A stretch of DNA of 64,000 nt, from NCBI GenBank assembly GCA_028023455.1, contig JAQFVV010006273.1, positions 3,978,142 through 4,042,141 on the forward strand, written 5' to 3'. How positions within the stretch are numbered: position 1 is the first letter of the stretch; each line of letters begins with the position of its first letter. Origin of the DNA: Epiperipatus broadwayi (Eukaryota > Onychophora > Udeonychophora > Euonychophora > Peripatidae). The notes under the pieces were generated by a model. It was not told where the DNA came from and did not search any database. It was given only the letters and a program-made list of their open reading frames with translations. Made by a program: the position numbers and the translations under genes. Shown piece after piece: positions 1-11,679 of this stretch.

Positions 1-259
1 CTTCCATGGCAATAGCAAATAATTCCATAAGATAACCTACTCTTGTATTTCATAATATTTGGAAACCATTCATTAACTTTGCATTTAAAAAAATAGAATA
101 ATCAGGAGAGTCCTCAAAGATAAGTGAATGAAATTTCTACTATTTGCCTTTGGCAGAATAGATGAATTCACCCAAAATTTAATGTTCACAAATGTAAAGG
201 TTTCTGATTCCATTTATATGCTAGTCCTATACACATTAGGAAGATAGAGGAAAATGTCA

Positions 260-390
260 TATGGAACATTGTGTTATAAATTATCCTGTGTGCTATTATT
301 AAATGTCGAATGTATTTTGAAAGTTCAAAGTTTGAATATTTTCTAAACACATTTAATATCAGATGATATTCATAGTCCAACATATAATTA
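260..390 (+). repeat. Diverged copy of the PLE 3'-tail repeat
   Basis: This segment aligns by eye, with many substitutions, to the 3' tail that follows the Penelope-like element at 34.6-34.78 kb. Shared landmarks in order are aacattgtg, tgtgctattatta, an AAGTTTRAATATTTT tract, catttaat, agatgat and agtccaac. It is an old, partial copy without any coding body. The same tail occurs at 27.4, 30.9 (inverted), 34.5, 37.8 and twice at 58.1-58.6 kb. Confidence 0.5.
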
Positions 391-687
391 TTACTGAAAT
401 GCCATCATTTGTAAACCTTCAGACAAACACTAATTATTCATTATTGATCATGATACTATGTCAGACTTTAGACATTTATAAAAAATTATGTGTAAAACTA
501 GCCAAAATAGATCATTAATTAAATTTTTTTATGCAAATATAAATCCAAGCATTACATGATCACCATTATTTATACTGACACAAGCTGTTTACACAGAAGC
601 CAAACTCTCTGTACAGTAAGTGCATGCCAGAGTAATCAATGGATGCAGGAAAGTTTGTGCATAAAATCCCTATCTAGTACCTACTCT

Positions 688-742
688 TCTAATATTCCCA
701 GACCTGTTTCTAGCTTGCAGACATCATCAGTGAGGAGCCTTA
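688..742 (-). ncRNA. Hammerhead-ribozyme-like core, copy 1
   Basis: On the minus strand a CTGATGA box (730-724) is followed after 13 nt by GAAAC (710-706) and then by GTC (703-701), the preferred hammerhead cleavage triplet. The bases before CTGATGA (CTCA) can pair with those after GTC (TGGG) to form four base pairs of stem I. Stem II in this copy is poor. PLE end repeats are known to carry hammerheads of type I geometry with a very short stem III, which is the order seen here. With one stem I mismatch and a weak stem II, this copy may be inactive. Confidence 0.3.
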
Positions 743-1117
743 AATCTGAAAGCACTGCACCTAGATCTTAGAAACTAATGCAACCCTCCAGTAGCCACAA
801 CAGTTATTTAAAAAGCTCTAAGTCCAACATGAAAACATAATAAGGTTTTAAATTCAAATTCATTTGCTTATATAATCATATGGATCTGAACTCAGTTCAG
901 CCTCCAAACTTTTTAGTGTCTTTGGTTCTTTAATAACCACAACCACCATAATCCTTTTGGGCAAGATTATTATTAAAACACTATTTACCATTTTTAATGC
1001 TTATGCAAGCTGTTTACACAAATGCAAAACTCTCCATGCAGTAGTGCAACTCAATGTATGCCAAAGTAATCAATGGATGCAGGAAGGTTTACACATAAAA
1101 TCTTTATTGCATACTCA

Positions 1118-1172
1118 TCAAATATCCCCAGACTAGTTTCTAGCTTGTTGCCTTCATCAGTGAAGAACTTTG
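1118..1172 (-). ncRNA. Hammerhead-ribozyme-like core, copy 2 (best)
   Basis: On the minus strand TTCTTCA is followed directly by CTGATGA (1160-1154), then AGGC-AACAA-GCTA as a short stem II (about three pairs, one of them G-T), GAAA (1140-1137), CTA, GTC and TGGGGA. TCTTCA pairs with TGGGGA over six positions (two G-T wobbles), forming stem I of a type I hammerhead. Cleavage would follow GTC. Stem III is at most one or two pairs, as reported for PLE hammerheads, which are thought to act as dimers. The same bases sit in an open frame, but that frame has no recognisable protein. Confidence 0.45.
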
Positions 1173-1451
1173 GATCTGACAGCACTGCACATAGATCATA
1201 GGATATAATGCAACTCTCCAAACCATTGAGTCCAAAATGAAAATGCAATAATGTATTTAATTCAAGTAATCCATTAATTACTCTGGCTTGCACTGTGTGG
1301 CACTGCTGTATGGAGAGTTTTGGCTCTGTGCAAACAGCTTGTGTGAGCATAAAGTATGGTGATCATAAGATGTTTAGTGGTTTTATACCAATCCTACCCA
1401 AAAGATTATGGTGACTTGATATAAAGGTATAATTTTTTCTTCATCCACAGA

Positions 1452-1742
1452 TCAGCCATTTTTCAGTTTATAGTAAGTATCGTTGAAAACAGCAACAGTG
1501 TCCTCATGGATTCCTGTTAAACAATCAGTGATGAAGTCAATTTTATGAAGATTGTAATCCATGCATTGTAAGACCTGTTTGGTGACTTGAATGTATACTA
1601 CATGAAGGATTGAGCCAAACAGCTCAGTAATATCAAGTGATGATATGCGATGGTGCTGGTAAGGCTGTGCATTTTTAATATGGTCAACACATTTGAAGAA
1701 TGGTCTAATAATGCTTGACTTAGCACAATCATGTAGCATCAC
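1452..1742 (-). mobile_element. Penelope-like element RT fragment, minus arm of head-to-head pair
   Basis: An open frame of 96 codons with no intact domain. The part reading VTKQVLQCMDYNLHKIDF, ITDCLTGIHEDTVAVFND is matched in inverted orientation by the plus-strand sequence at 1785-1915, which encodes VIKQALQCMDYNSHKIDF, ITNCLTWIHKDSVAIFNK. The plus copy continues into residues resembling the PLE reverse-transcriptase block that precedes the ANIFM motif, so this arm is a 5'- and 3'-truncated copy of the same element. It cannot be functional. Confidence 0.6.
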
Positions 1743-1779
1743 TTAACATTAATAAGTTGTATGGCTCATGTGACATTTA

Positions 1780-2715
1780 TTCAAGTCATCAAACAGGCCT
1801 TACAATGCATGGACTACAATTCCCACAAAATTGATTTCATCACCAATTGTTTAACATGGATCCATAAGGACAGTGTTGCCATTTTCAACAAACATACTAT
1901 TAAATGGTAAAAAGTTTCCATAGGACTTTTCATCAGCAAGATTATATCAAATATATTCATAAATATGGTCAAAAAAGAATTATACCTTCTTGTGCATAAC
2001 TTGAGAAAACAAGAACAATATTATATGTATCAAATACCTAGAGATTTCCACATACAATGCCCCAAATCAAATACCTAGAGATTGCCACATACAATGCCTG
2101 AAACTGCTTTGAATTCTAAAATAATTATCAAGCCAATTCACATTCATGACTTCATTTATTCTGAGTCACATGCTCTACATTTTCATAAACTTGCTGAGCT
2201 TAAGGCCTTCTTGCATCATAATCAACACTTATGCAAATACAAATCAAACAGAAAAGACAAATGTCATCACCTATCTTTCAGAACCGTGTGGTGTCAGATA
2301 CAACAACTCATGGCTCCTGAAAACCATCAGTAATTTTTATAATAAAATATGATACCCACTTTCTGTGCTCAATGCAAAACATTGGATCCATATTTCTTAT
2401 ACACCTCTCATAACCTGTCACATCATTAAAATTATTAACACTACATATCAAATAGCTCTGTGCACAACACTTTTCCTACATTGCCTTCTTAACAATTTTA
2501 AGGAAGCCTTGCCTGCTGACCTTCATTCTCAAATCATTTACAAGATCAAATGCCATGATCATACCTACCCTATTTATTATAGTGAATCTCAGGCAAATTT
2601 ATCCACACACATAGCTCAACATGTCTATTCGTACAATAAACCTGGCATAAACACAAAAACATGCTCTAGATTTTTCAAACATTTTCTCTGCAACAGTTCC
2701 CATCTCTATTGATAT
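1780..2715 (+). mobile_element. Penelope-like element, decayed RT-to-GIY-YIG, plus arm
   Basis: Read across several frames with stops, the order is: the RT fragment shared with the minus arm (1785-1915); a block SKIISNIFINMVKKEL (about 1927-1975), which matches the PLE RT motif around ANIFM; frame-broken RT thumb sequence including HALHFHKLAELKAFL (2165-2210); and SQIIYKIKCHDHTYPIYYSE followed by LSTHIAQHV (about 2530-2625). The last matches the GIY-YIG core pattern VYKIxCxxC..YIGxS..xLxxRIxxH, but the GIY/YIG residues are decayed (PIYYSE). The layout RT then C-terminal GIY-YIG is specific to PLEs. Old and inactive. Confidence 0.65.
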
Positions 2716-3500
2716 TGTTTGTATTGAGCACAATGATGCAAAGTGACAGATTAAGGAGGTATGGCATATATTGTGACAAGCATGCCATCAATAGGAAGGA
2801 ATCCTGGATTCTCTTGAAAAAATAGCATATTCGCAAAACATAGCATCCATAAGTAAATTTATATGAGCGCACACAAATCATCTACATATACATCCACTCT
2901 CTCATTACAGTAGTTGCTATGTCTATGGTTTGCATTAGTCGAAAACTAGCTAAGCTTGTTTAAAATTACTTTTTGTTAAAGCTTTTCTCTGTATATGCAA
3001 ATATATGCATTTACATTAATCAAGATAAAGCTTTCTACTATCATTATAATTTTTTGATATGTATTTACATTAAGAATATAAACCTATTTCATGTGATTCT
3101 AAGATAATTGTACAAGCCAGATTTCTTTATCTGACTAAATAGATTGGCATTGAGAAAACAAAATGCTATTTACACATTTATATTAAAGTTATTTCAGAAA
3201 AATCTGATTTGGAAAATTCTCTTAGTAATATATTTGGTCTTGTTTGTTCCATAAAATAGGTTGTTATAATATATATATATATAAATAGGCATAAATAATT
3301 TATATTTTATATTTATATTAATATAATAACATTGACATGTACATTTTGTACATTTAGAATTTTAAAAAAGACTATCTTTTAGTCAAAACTGTCAGTTTGA
3401 TTGAAGAATTTATTTAAAATATTGCACTGAGTTGAATATATCCAAAAATGCTAAATATTACTGCTACTTATGACAGAATTAATATAATCAAAGTAGAAAA
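2716..3500. other. Gene-free AT-rich sequence
   Basis: No coding or RNA feature seen. It contains short (AT)n runs near 3270 and ordinary AT-rich unique-looking sequence. Confidence 0.6.
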
Positions 3501-3509
3501 GGTAGCAGA

Positions 3510-3648
<139 letters not shown>

Positions 3649-3659
3649 CATAATAACAA

Positions 3660-5990
3660 CAATAGTAATAATAATTACAATCGTAAGTGATGATTGTTTT
3701 TACTTCTTTTTGAAATCTTACCATGTTTTCTTGTGATTCATTTTTTGATAGTAGCATTTCCCCAAGCCAAGATGAATTAAACACACAAGTTGCTTGATAT
3801 AACAAGATAGATAATAGAAGAAAAAATGAAGTATAACAGCCAGCATTTTTACAAAAGTAATTAAAAATTATTCCTGATGATAGATTTCCAGACTGCTTGG
3901 ACTCTTGAACAGTTAGCGATGTAACTGTTTCATTATCTTCTAAATTAAAACATTATATATATAGAGTGAATTGTAAAAAAATGCAATACAATGTCTTAAC
4001 TATATATATATAGACATATAAACTAATAACGATTAATAGTAAAAAATATATTGCTTAACATAAAATAAAAACTGAAATTTTGAAGTGTCTTCAATATAAT
4101 TTTTAATATAAAGTAATAAGAAATATAACATGAAACAAATTTTAAACATTTTTTACTGTCGCTAAATCTACAAGTATATAATTCTTGTACAATTTTAATA
4201 GTGATTACCTTCTTTTTAGATAAATATATTAATATTATTATTAACTATTTATAAGGCTAATCATTATTATATCAGTTTTACATTAATGTGCATAGTATTA
4301 TTTTAATGCCACTCTCTCTCTACTCTTATTTTACACATGTACTATTAAATAAATACATTTTAAAACTTCTGCTTAATATTGATCCACTTTACACAAATAA
4401 ATAAAAACATAAGAAAAAGGCAAATGATCCCCAATTTGCATTTTTGTTGAGTTAATATCTTTAAAATCTTTTCTTGCTATATGGTGTTAAAGATGGGCAA
4501 GAATTATTATGCTTGCAGATTAAGTAGGACAAAATAGGATGGCTAGACAATTAATGATGATATTATTTGAGAAAATATGATAACTTAGGTTAAATAAAGA
4601 TGTTATTTTAGCATAAATACATCATGGGAGCTATTTGCCTTTTTCTGATATTTTTATTTATTTATTCATTTAAAGTATGATAACATTAATTGTTTTCATT
4701 AATATAAAATTAGATTTTGATGTTGACTTTTTAAAAAGAGTAATAGTAGTAGTAGTAGCAGTTGTAGATTGCAGCAGCAACAACATCACACACAACAACA
4801 ACAACAACAATAATAATTTATTACTGAATTATAAAATATACAAATGAAAGCTACTTTATTCTCAAATCATATACAGTTTAATTCAAAATATTCATGCCAT
4901 TTATATGTTCCACTGTACAATTAACAAATTAAAAATAAAACATAGCATCCCAATGCAATTACCAAAGTAGTGTTTCAATTTGATTCTTTTTTTAAACAAA
5001 GCCGATGCTAGATAGTAATTTGCATTTATAAAAAAAATTATATTTATTATAATAGCCATTAATACTGAGTCATACATAATTTTTGTAAACATATATGTGT
5101 AAAATATTTAATTATATTTAATAAATTTAGTTATAGCGATACGAAATAAAATGGATAAAATAAAAGTTTTCGCTGTTTTGGCGCCCTGTTCTATTCACCA
5201 AAGTCATAGTCCATTGTTGGATTCATAAAAAAAAGTTTACCAAAATGTAAGTGAATATGTGTTTTATTGTTTTTTCATCTTTAGAAGAAATTTTGAAACA
5301 GTTTTCATTCAATGATAATTGAAATTATCTATCGTTCCGTTTTATGCAAATGAAAGCCATTAGAAAGAGACAAAAGCTAGCTTAAATAATTCTTGGAATC
5401 ATTAAAATATTATAAACCTTTCAAAAATAATTTTAAGTGAAACCAAATATTTCTAAAAAGAATAGACACTAGAAATCCTAATTTTATTAATAGAATAAAC
5501 AGGAAATCCATTCGCACATCAAATCTCATAGAAAACATGGAATATAATATGTTAGCAATGATGATTTTAGGAATTTTATCTTTGCATCAGATTTTAGCAG
5601 TGTTAAACAAGTTTTAATTATTAATTAGATCACAATTTTGGAATTGAACATTATAGAAAATAACCTAAGCTATCGCCCTGCACAAAAATCAGGTTTCTCC
5701 GATGATTAGGACAGAAGTTATCACCCCTTTTCCGGTGGATTCCCCCCCCCCCAAAAAAAAAAAAATCAATAAATAAAATTTTCTAAAATCAACACAGAAC
5801 TACAATAAAGTGATTCCTGAGCTAAAAAATAATGATCTAACAACAAAAATGAGTACAAATAATGTTTTAGACCTAAACAAAAACTTTGAAGCTACAAATT
5901 TATCATACTTTTTAAGCAATAATTATTGAGAATTTTCCAAAGTTTAAAAACAAACTTTCAGACTAATCAAGACCTAAAATTCAATCAAAA
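3660..5990. other. Gene-free stretch with compound trinucleotide repeat
   Basis: AT-rich, no gene recognised. A compound trinucleotide tract lies at about 4741-4820 (AGT/AGC units, then CAA, then TAA). A run of C followed by A is found at 5743-5765. A short GC-richer patch with ggcgccctg lies near 5180. Confidence 0.6.
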
Positions 5991-5999
5991 GAAACAGGA

Positions 6000-7246
6000 T
6001 CCAACTAGTTTCAACAAATAAAAATCATTGTGAACCCTGAAGAACTTTGGTTGGTGGGTTTAGCAGCTGCTGTGATCATTTGCAGACACAAGAGTCTGAT
6101 GATGACCAAGGGCGGATGTTCAGCTCCATTGACCTCAATGTGCAAGATGATATGGACAAATGATTTATTCTCATGGTGTGCAAGTAAATCCAGCTTGATT
6201 TCAAGACTACATGAATTAAATGTATTGGTGGGTGTGAGTTTGCACTCTTTTTCCTCAAGTATGGTGATAGTGGTCATAAGGGGCTTGGTTAATTTGAGGG
6301 GATGGTCAACGATCATTGTCTAGCCTGGGAATACCTGCCGGGAGGGTGAAAGTCACTACCTTCACATGGACTTTGCCATGAAGGGCTACTGCACCCCTTG
6401 ATGGATTATTTGATAGGTCAGTGTTGATTTGCACTCACTTTCATTAGGTTTCATTTGTTAGCTTTAAATTTAGTGCATTTGTAAAGCAGTTGGTCTGTTT
6501 TGAGCCACCATCTTTTTTTTTTGTAACATTGATGGAGTTCTGTTTTGTGGGCATGGGTCTGCACTCCCCTCTTTTTCTTCAGGGTGGCTGGTTGTAAACA
6601 TTAGGTATCCGGTTTATGGTGTGGGCTTTTAGCAATTTTGCCACTGCCCAGAACACCTGCCAGGGAGCTACATGGTCAAAGTTGGTGCTATTCCTGCTCT
6701 GGTTGGCTGCTGTGTTCCCTGATAGGCTGGTTTTGGGCAGTGTCGATCTGGCTCTTTACTTATTACTTCTTAGTTTTTACTCAAGTTGGCTTTCCAATTT
6801 TGGGCAGGTAGATCGCTTGTGGTCCCTGCTCATTTGGACTGCTAATTGGAAGGCAGAGGTATTCAGAATGGTCTTTACATGGTTCAGATGTGGTTCGAGA
6901 GTTTATTGCTTGGTGAACTTGGGCCTTGGACCTTGCTTCCTGTTATGGTGGTTGGCACAATGCTGGACTTCACCTATTCAGCTGAAGCATTTGAGTCTTT
7001 GCTTCAGGGCCCCAAGGGTAGGACTATTGGGTGATGGTTAACTTCTCGACAGCCAGGCCATGTGGATCCACGTATAGATACACATTAATAACATTACAGA
7101 AATTTTTATGGATGTAATTATTTTTGAACATATGTACATTTAACCTTGTTACATTGAATCACTGTAATCCTTAATGGGTAAGTGTACCCAAAATTTTTGT
7201 AATCTTTTATTAATAAAGGTTACTTTGAGGAAAAAAAAAGAAAAAG
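6000..7246 (+). mobile_element. Unclassified retroposon ending in a poly(A)-like tail
   Basis: Base composition rises sharply in G and T compared with both flanks. The block ends with taataaaggttactttgagg followed by an A-rich tail (7229-7246), as a poly(A)-tailed retroposon would. An AATAAA-like signal precedes the tail. A 141-codon open frame (6616-7041) and two frames at 6030-6323 exist, but none shows a domain I recognise. Two internal stretches (near 6330 and 6650) share cacctgccrggag-like wording, suggesting an internal duplication. Could be a LINE 3' end, a processed copy of an RNA, or a decayed LTR element. I see no obvious target-site duplication. Confidence 0.4.
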
Positions 7247-7249
7247 TGA

Positions 7250-8635
7250 ATAAATAAAGTTTTGAATAGAGACAAACAAATAAATGTATATAAACCTCTA
7301 GATCTTAAAAGTTTAGATTATAGTGGAAATTAATTCCTAAGATAAACGAGTTATTAGTATTCAAAAAGTAGGAAGTTAAGATAAAATCGTTGTAAAATAA
7401 TTATTGATTTACTGGCAGATAACAAAACTCTAATTTTAATACTGGTTAAATTGTTCAAGCAGAAGTAAAAAATAAAAGGCAAGAGAAGACCCCCCCCCTT
7501 TCTAGATTACATGGTAAAATAAAATTAATTACTCCAGAAAAAAAAGAGAGAGGAAAAAGAAAACAAGAGAACAAAAGACAGTCATGTATAAAAAGTTAGA
7601 GGAAATGAATGACTGGGCATCATTTTGCTTCTGCCTGCGGGATGAATCCATGAGCATCATCGCAGTGAAGATCACCATTGGTGGACTACATTCCCAGGAT
7701 CACAGTTCTTGTAGGTGACCAAACCGATTAAGACTTTAGCAAACCACCTCAGTCTTATTATCATTTATAAAATGCCTCAAGAGATCCACTGAAGGGTTAT
7801 TTTTCTTTCATATGAGGATAGTATGATAGTGAAGGTTATTTACCTAGTGAGTAAATATTCTATTTAATTATTTATTCATTATCTAACCTGATAACAGTCT
7901 AGCACAAGTTGCATCCCTATATATGTATAGAAGAATGAATTATTTAACTGTTTTAATGGCTAATAAATCATTCAATACTAATACATATATTCTTGTCTGT
8001 TAACTCAATGGTGCACAGGTTTGCTGGTAACCAGACATGGTTGGTAACACAGCAATATGTATATGTGTGACAAATAATATTAGGCAATTGTTATCACTCT
8101 CTTAATCCAATTTCTTTTTCACTCTCAACTTTAAAGCTACTGTATAAATTTTAATGAGGCTTTACTCATCAAATATATATTTTATACTTATAGACCAACA
8201 AAGGCCACATTATCCCAGCTTATGCAATACTTTATATAGTAAATTTATTTTTTCTACTTCAGTTATTATCTAGCATTTATTGATTACTGAAGCTTATATT
8301 AGATAGCAAATTGAAATAGAATAAATAGATTTGTTACATAAATATATTGTATAAACTGGGATTATAAACTATTGGTTAGTTATAAAAAGGAAAAAAAAAA
8401 TAGATGCTGGAAGAAACATACATTAGTTCCAAAAGTTATTTGTGCACTAGATCAAGATCCAAAACTTCTCATAGATGAAAGCCATTTGCAAGAAGCTAGT
8501 TGAAAAATATGGAGATGATGGCAATGGATAGGAATTTATTAAGCAATATCACCTGGCTTTATTGATTATATTTAAAGAAATAAATTGTTACATGAATTTT
8601 ATAATTTTTTTCACTTTCATTACAGAGTAAAACAA
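7250..8635. other. Gene-free AT-rich sequence
   Basis: No gene seen. A moderately GC-rich patch at 7610-7760 looks like part of an old repeat but is not identified. Confidence 0.5.
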
Positions 8636-8639
8636 ATTT

Positions 8640-8790
8640 TAATAAAGTAATTGTGATGGGCTAGGATTTATCACAAGAAAAGGGAAACACACCTCACTAT
8701 GATTGAACCTAGGGTCTTCTGGTAGAATGCTATTAATGATGCAATGAAGTACATAACCTATGATCATATGTACCTCCAATGAGATAGCTC
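8640..8790 (-). repeat. Possible tRNA-derived SINE fragment
   Basis: On the minus strand, ctaggttcaatcatagtgag resembles a RNA polymerase III B box (GGTTCRANNCC) preceded by agcattctaccagaagaccc, which is tRNA-like. No complete cloverleaf can be drawn, so this is a SINE relic and not a tRNA gene. Confidence 0.3.
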
Positions 8791-9317
8791 TGTATTTATA
8801 CATTAAATTTAGATATAATTTGGGCTAGTTTATCCATACTTCACTCTCCTTTGGGCTATATTATGCCTCAATATTTGAACTCAGAAAAAAATCTGCCTTC
8901 AGCTCTCTTAAGGGGTGAACATACACTAGATAGCAACTGCTGTACTTCTATATAGGTTACAGTTGATTTAATCCATCATCCAAGCCTACCTCTACACTAT
9001 TATATAAGAATAAGGTGTGTGTATATGTATATCCTTGGTTGTCAGTTGATGAGTAAATGCACAGATAATTTTGATAAACTAGAGAGCAGTTTAATGTAAA
9101 TAAATTTGACAATGTTTATTAAATATCAAAACAAAGTAAAAAGAAAAATTTAAAACTTTTTAACAAGATAAAGTAGTATAAATGTATGTTTCAAGGATGG
9201 ATTTCTACCATATCAATAATTAAATATATTCATGATTCAAACCCTTACCCAATGGTAGAAATACATGACATGATACTAATTATTTTCAAAGCAAAAAAAA
9301 TAAAAAAACAAAATTTT

Positions 9318-9417
9318 TATTATTAAATCGACTGTAAAGCTAACTAGCTCATTTACAATATTATTATTATTATTAAATCGACTGTAAAGCTAACTAGCTC
9401 ATTTACAATATTATGCA
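9318..9417. repeat. Exact 50-bp tandem duplication
   Basis: The block containing aaatcgactgtaaagctaac occurs at 9325 and again 50 bp later at 9375 with no visible difference, joined by a TTA microsatellite tract. It looks like a very recent replication slippage product. Confidence 0.9.
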
Positions 9418-9419
9418 GA

Positions 9420-11550
9420 TATATTTGTAGTAACCTCATTGTCCAATTCATATTAGCAATGTTCAATCTTCTTTTTTGGGGACTCCCTATCTATGTATGG
9501 TTCCCTAAAGTTGATGGGAAAGAACATCTGCACAGGAAGATTAGTCATTTATACCAGAAAAAATATAAACCCAAATGATTATTAGTTAACAATAAACAGA
9601 TAACATGAACTCTGTCTTGTAATAAGTGTGTGTACTTAATATGAAATAGTCCTAAAGATGTTACCTTATCTCATGTCATGATGATCAATGTCAAGTCATT
9701 ATGGAGGGAAAACTGATCTAAACTTTATTTAACAAAAAAAAAGATCTAATTTAATGATTCCCTCCCCCTCATTTTACTGCTTTCACTTATAACGAACTCT
9801 TCCAAATTATAGGCACTTAAACTTTCAAGTGTGGAAATAAAATAAAAAATAATTTTACAAATATATAAATAACAAGAATACATAACAAAATCAGAGTTAT
9901 CATCAAATTATTTTATTTAATGTTTATGAGATTGACAACAGTGTTCTTCATGAATAAGTCTCTTTTTTGGACATTCTCCTTGGTTCACATCCATCACTCA
10001 TCATAATTCCTATGCAACACACTTGAAATAACATTGCATCCATTCTCTGTAGTTGTTCTTCTTTTTGATCCACATAGACATTTGGCATAGAACAATTGGA
10101 GCTTCTTTTAGGCATTACAGGAATAAGTAGACAAAGTCATTGAGCTTCCAAAATTGGGATTGTGGCACTTCAGTCTTATGGCACTAATGATTTAGCCAAA
10201 ATACTTTACACAGCAGTTTATAACATACTTAAATTTTCTTTATTTGCAATTTGGTATTTAATGGTTTATACACACACAAAAAAAATTTACTTCATCATTT
10301 TGTTTAAGTGCTGGCAAAAATTCTATTCCTTCTTTATTTGTCTTCGAATACTAGTGAAGTTTCTCCAATATTAATTTAAAAACAGTTCACTTATTTTATT
10401 AAATTGCATGAACTTACCCTACTTTTTTTAATTCAAATGTCAGTTTTAACTACTTACGGCTTTGCACTAAAAAACTTATATGGATAATTCAACATATTCA
10501 AACAAGCCAACCATTTTCCTTTGCATTTGAACATTCAGTCTCAGGATGCTGGCTTTATCTGGTTAATAAATTATTTAAAAAAAAGACAATGGAAATGAAC
10601 TGGGTTTGCTTTTATACCAAGCTTAGTTTTTGGTATTTGGTATACTAGCTTTTCCATTTCCTTCAACATTTCCATAACTGCCTATTGTTGTGCAAGTTAT
10701 CTTGGCTGCAGTTAATAAATAATAAAATAAAATTACATAATAGAATTCTAATTTCATTTTCCACACTTGGATACTTAGTGATTGGATTGACATTGGGCCA
10801 TCATTATGCTTACTCAGTGTCTGCCTTAATTTGTGATGTATAATACATCGATTCTTAGTCTATTGTTAGACAATATGGTTTTTATTTTTCATTAAGTAAT
10901 GAAAATTAATTCATTGCAACATTTATTTAACTTGATATTTAACAAAGCAAACTTCCATCATGTACATATATATTGAAGCAGTTGACCTGATACTCAGATC
11001 AAGCTTCACAGCCCACTCAGAATCTCCCACCACCAAACCATATTCAAATTTATATACTTATTAATGCATATATTATGTATTTAAACTGATAAAGTGATAA
11101 TTGACCAATATATAAAAATAATCTTAAAACGATTAATTTTAATAAGTGAATATTTTTTTTTATTATTTTAATTCATGTATGTGCATAATGGGTGTATATA
11201 TATTATGAGGTGATGGGAGATTTTTGCTAAAATATAGTTTAAATAAAAATTTATATATTTAATGTATATGTCAAAAGTTATATCTAATATATTATTTATT
11301 TAAGTCGTGGTGGTCAGAAGAATTGAAGATGACGCAATCCTTGTCATAAGATTCTCAAATATAACTAAGACAATTGCCGGAAACCCATTTATCCATCTAA
11401 AACTTATAATTTTCATAATAATGTAAAAATCCTTTAATGGAAATTTATCCATTTTCTGTTTTAAAATCACAAGACTACATTTAAAACAATCATGGGAGAA
11501 ACTTTGACAGGATTGCATTGTCTTAAGTTTTATTCCAACAAAGGATGCAT
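9420..11550. other. Gene-free AT-rich sequence
   Basis: No recognisable gene or element. Short frames such as 10162-10374 have no homology I can name. Confidence 0.5.
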
Positions 11551-11559
11551 CCGGTCAGA

Positions 11560-11675
11560 AACTACAGATCTGCTAAGTGGATAAAGTGCCTCAGGTCTGG
11601 CAGCTAAGTGCTTTCTAATGTCATCAAAAAAAAAGAGTATAAATGCTGCTAGATATGAACCCAGAAAATAGGAGA
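11560..11675 (+). repeat. Possible tRNA-derived SINE
   Basis: tctgctaagtggataaagtg matches the tRNA A-box pattern (TRGCNNAGYGG), and about 70 bp later agatatgaacccag is B-box-like. The spacing is longer than in a tRNA gene and no 3' acceptor strand is seen, so it is a SINE head rather than a functional tRNA. Followed by a GC-richer unidentified segment (11700-11880). Confidence 0.35.
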
Positions 11676-11679
11676 GCTA

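Larger units (their letters stand above)
545..1415. repeat. Cluster of three PLE-end repeats, two direct and one inverted
   Basis: The landmark acacaagctgtttacacag occurs in direct orientation near 580 and 1005. It occurs inverted near 1325-1350, where it reads caaacagcttgtgtgagc. Copy 1 (545-780) and copy 2 (985-1230) are direct and share the atcaatggatgcaggaa block and a downstream CTGATGA/GAAAC block on the minus strand. The interval 945-1047 is repeated inverted at 1290-1412, so the 3' half is a hairpin. A fourth copy lies at 46.33-46.56 kb. The cluster adjoins the minus-strand PLE fragment at 1742-1452 on its downstream side, as a PLE terminal repeat (pseudo-LTR) would. The link to the PLE is inferred from position. 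Confidence 0.6.

Noticed and set aside
6616-7041. 141-codon frame rich in Leu and Trp
   Set aside because: Hydrophobicity follows from the GT-rich strand composition of the retroposon; no membrane-protein family is recognisable and an overlapping frame is also open.
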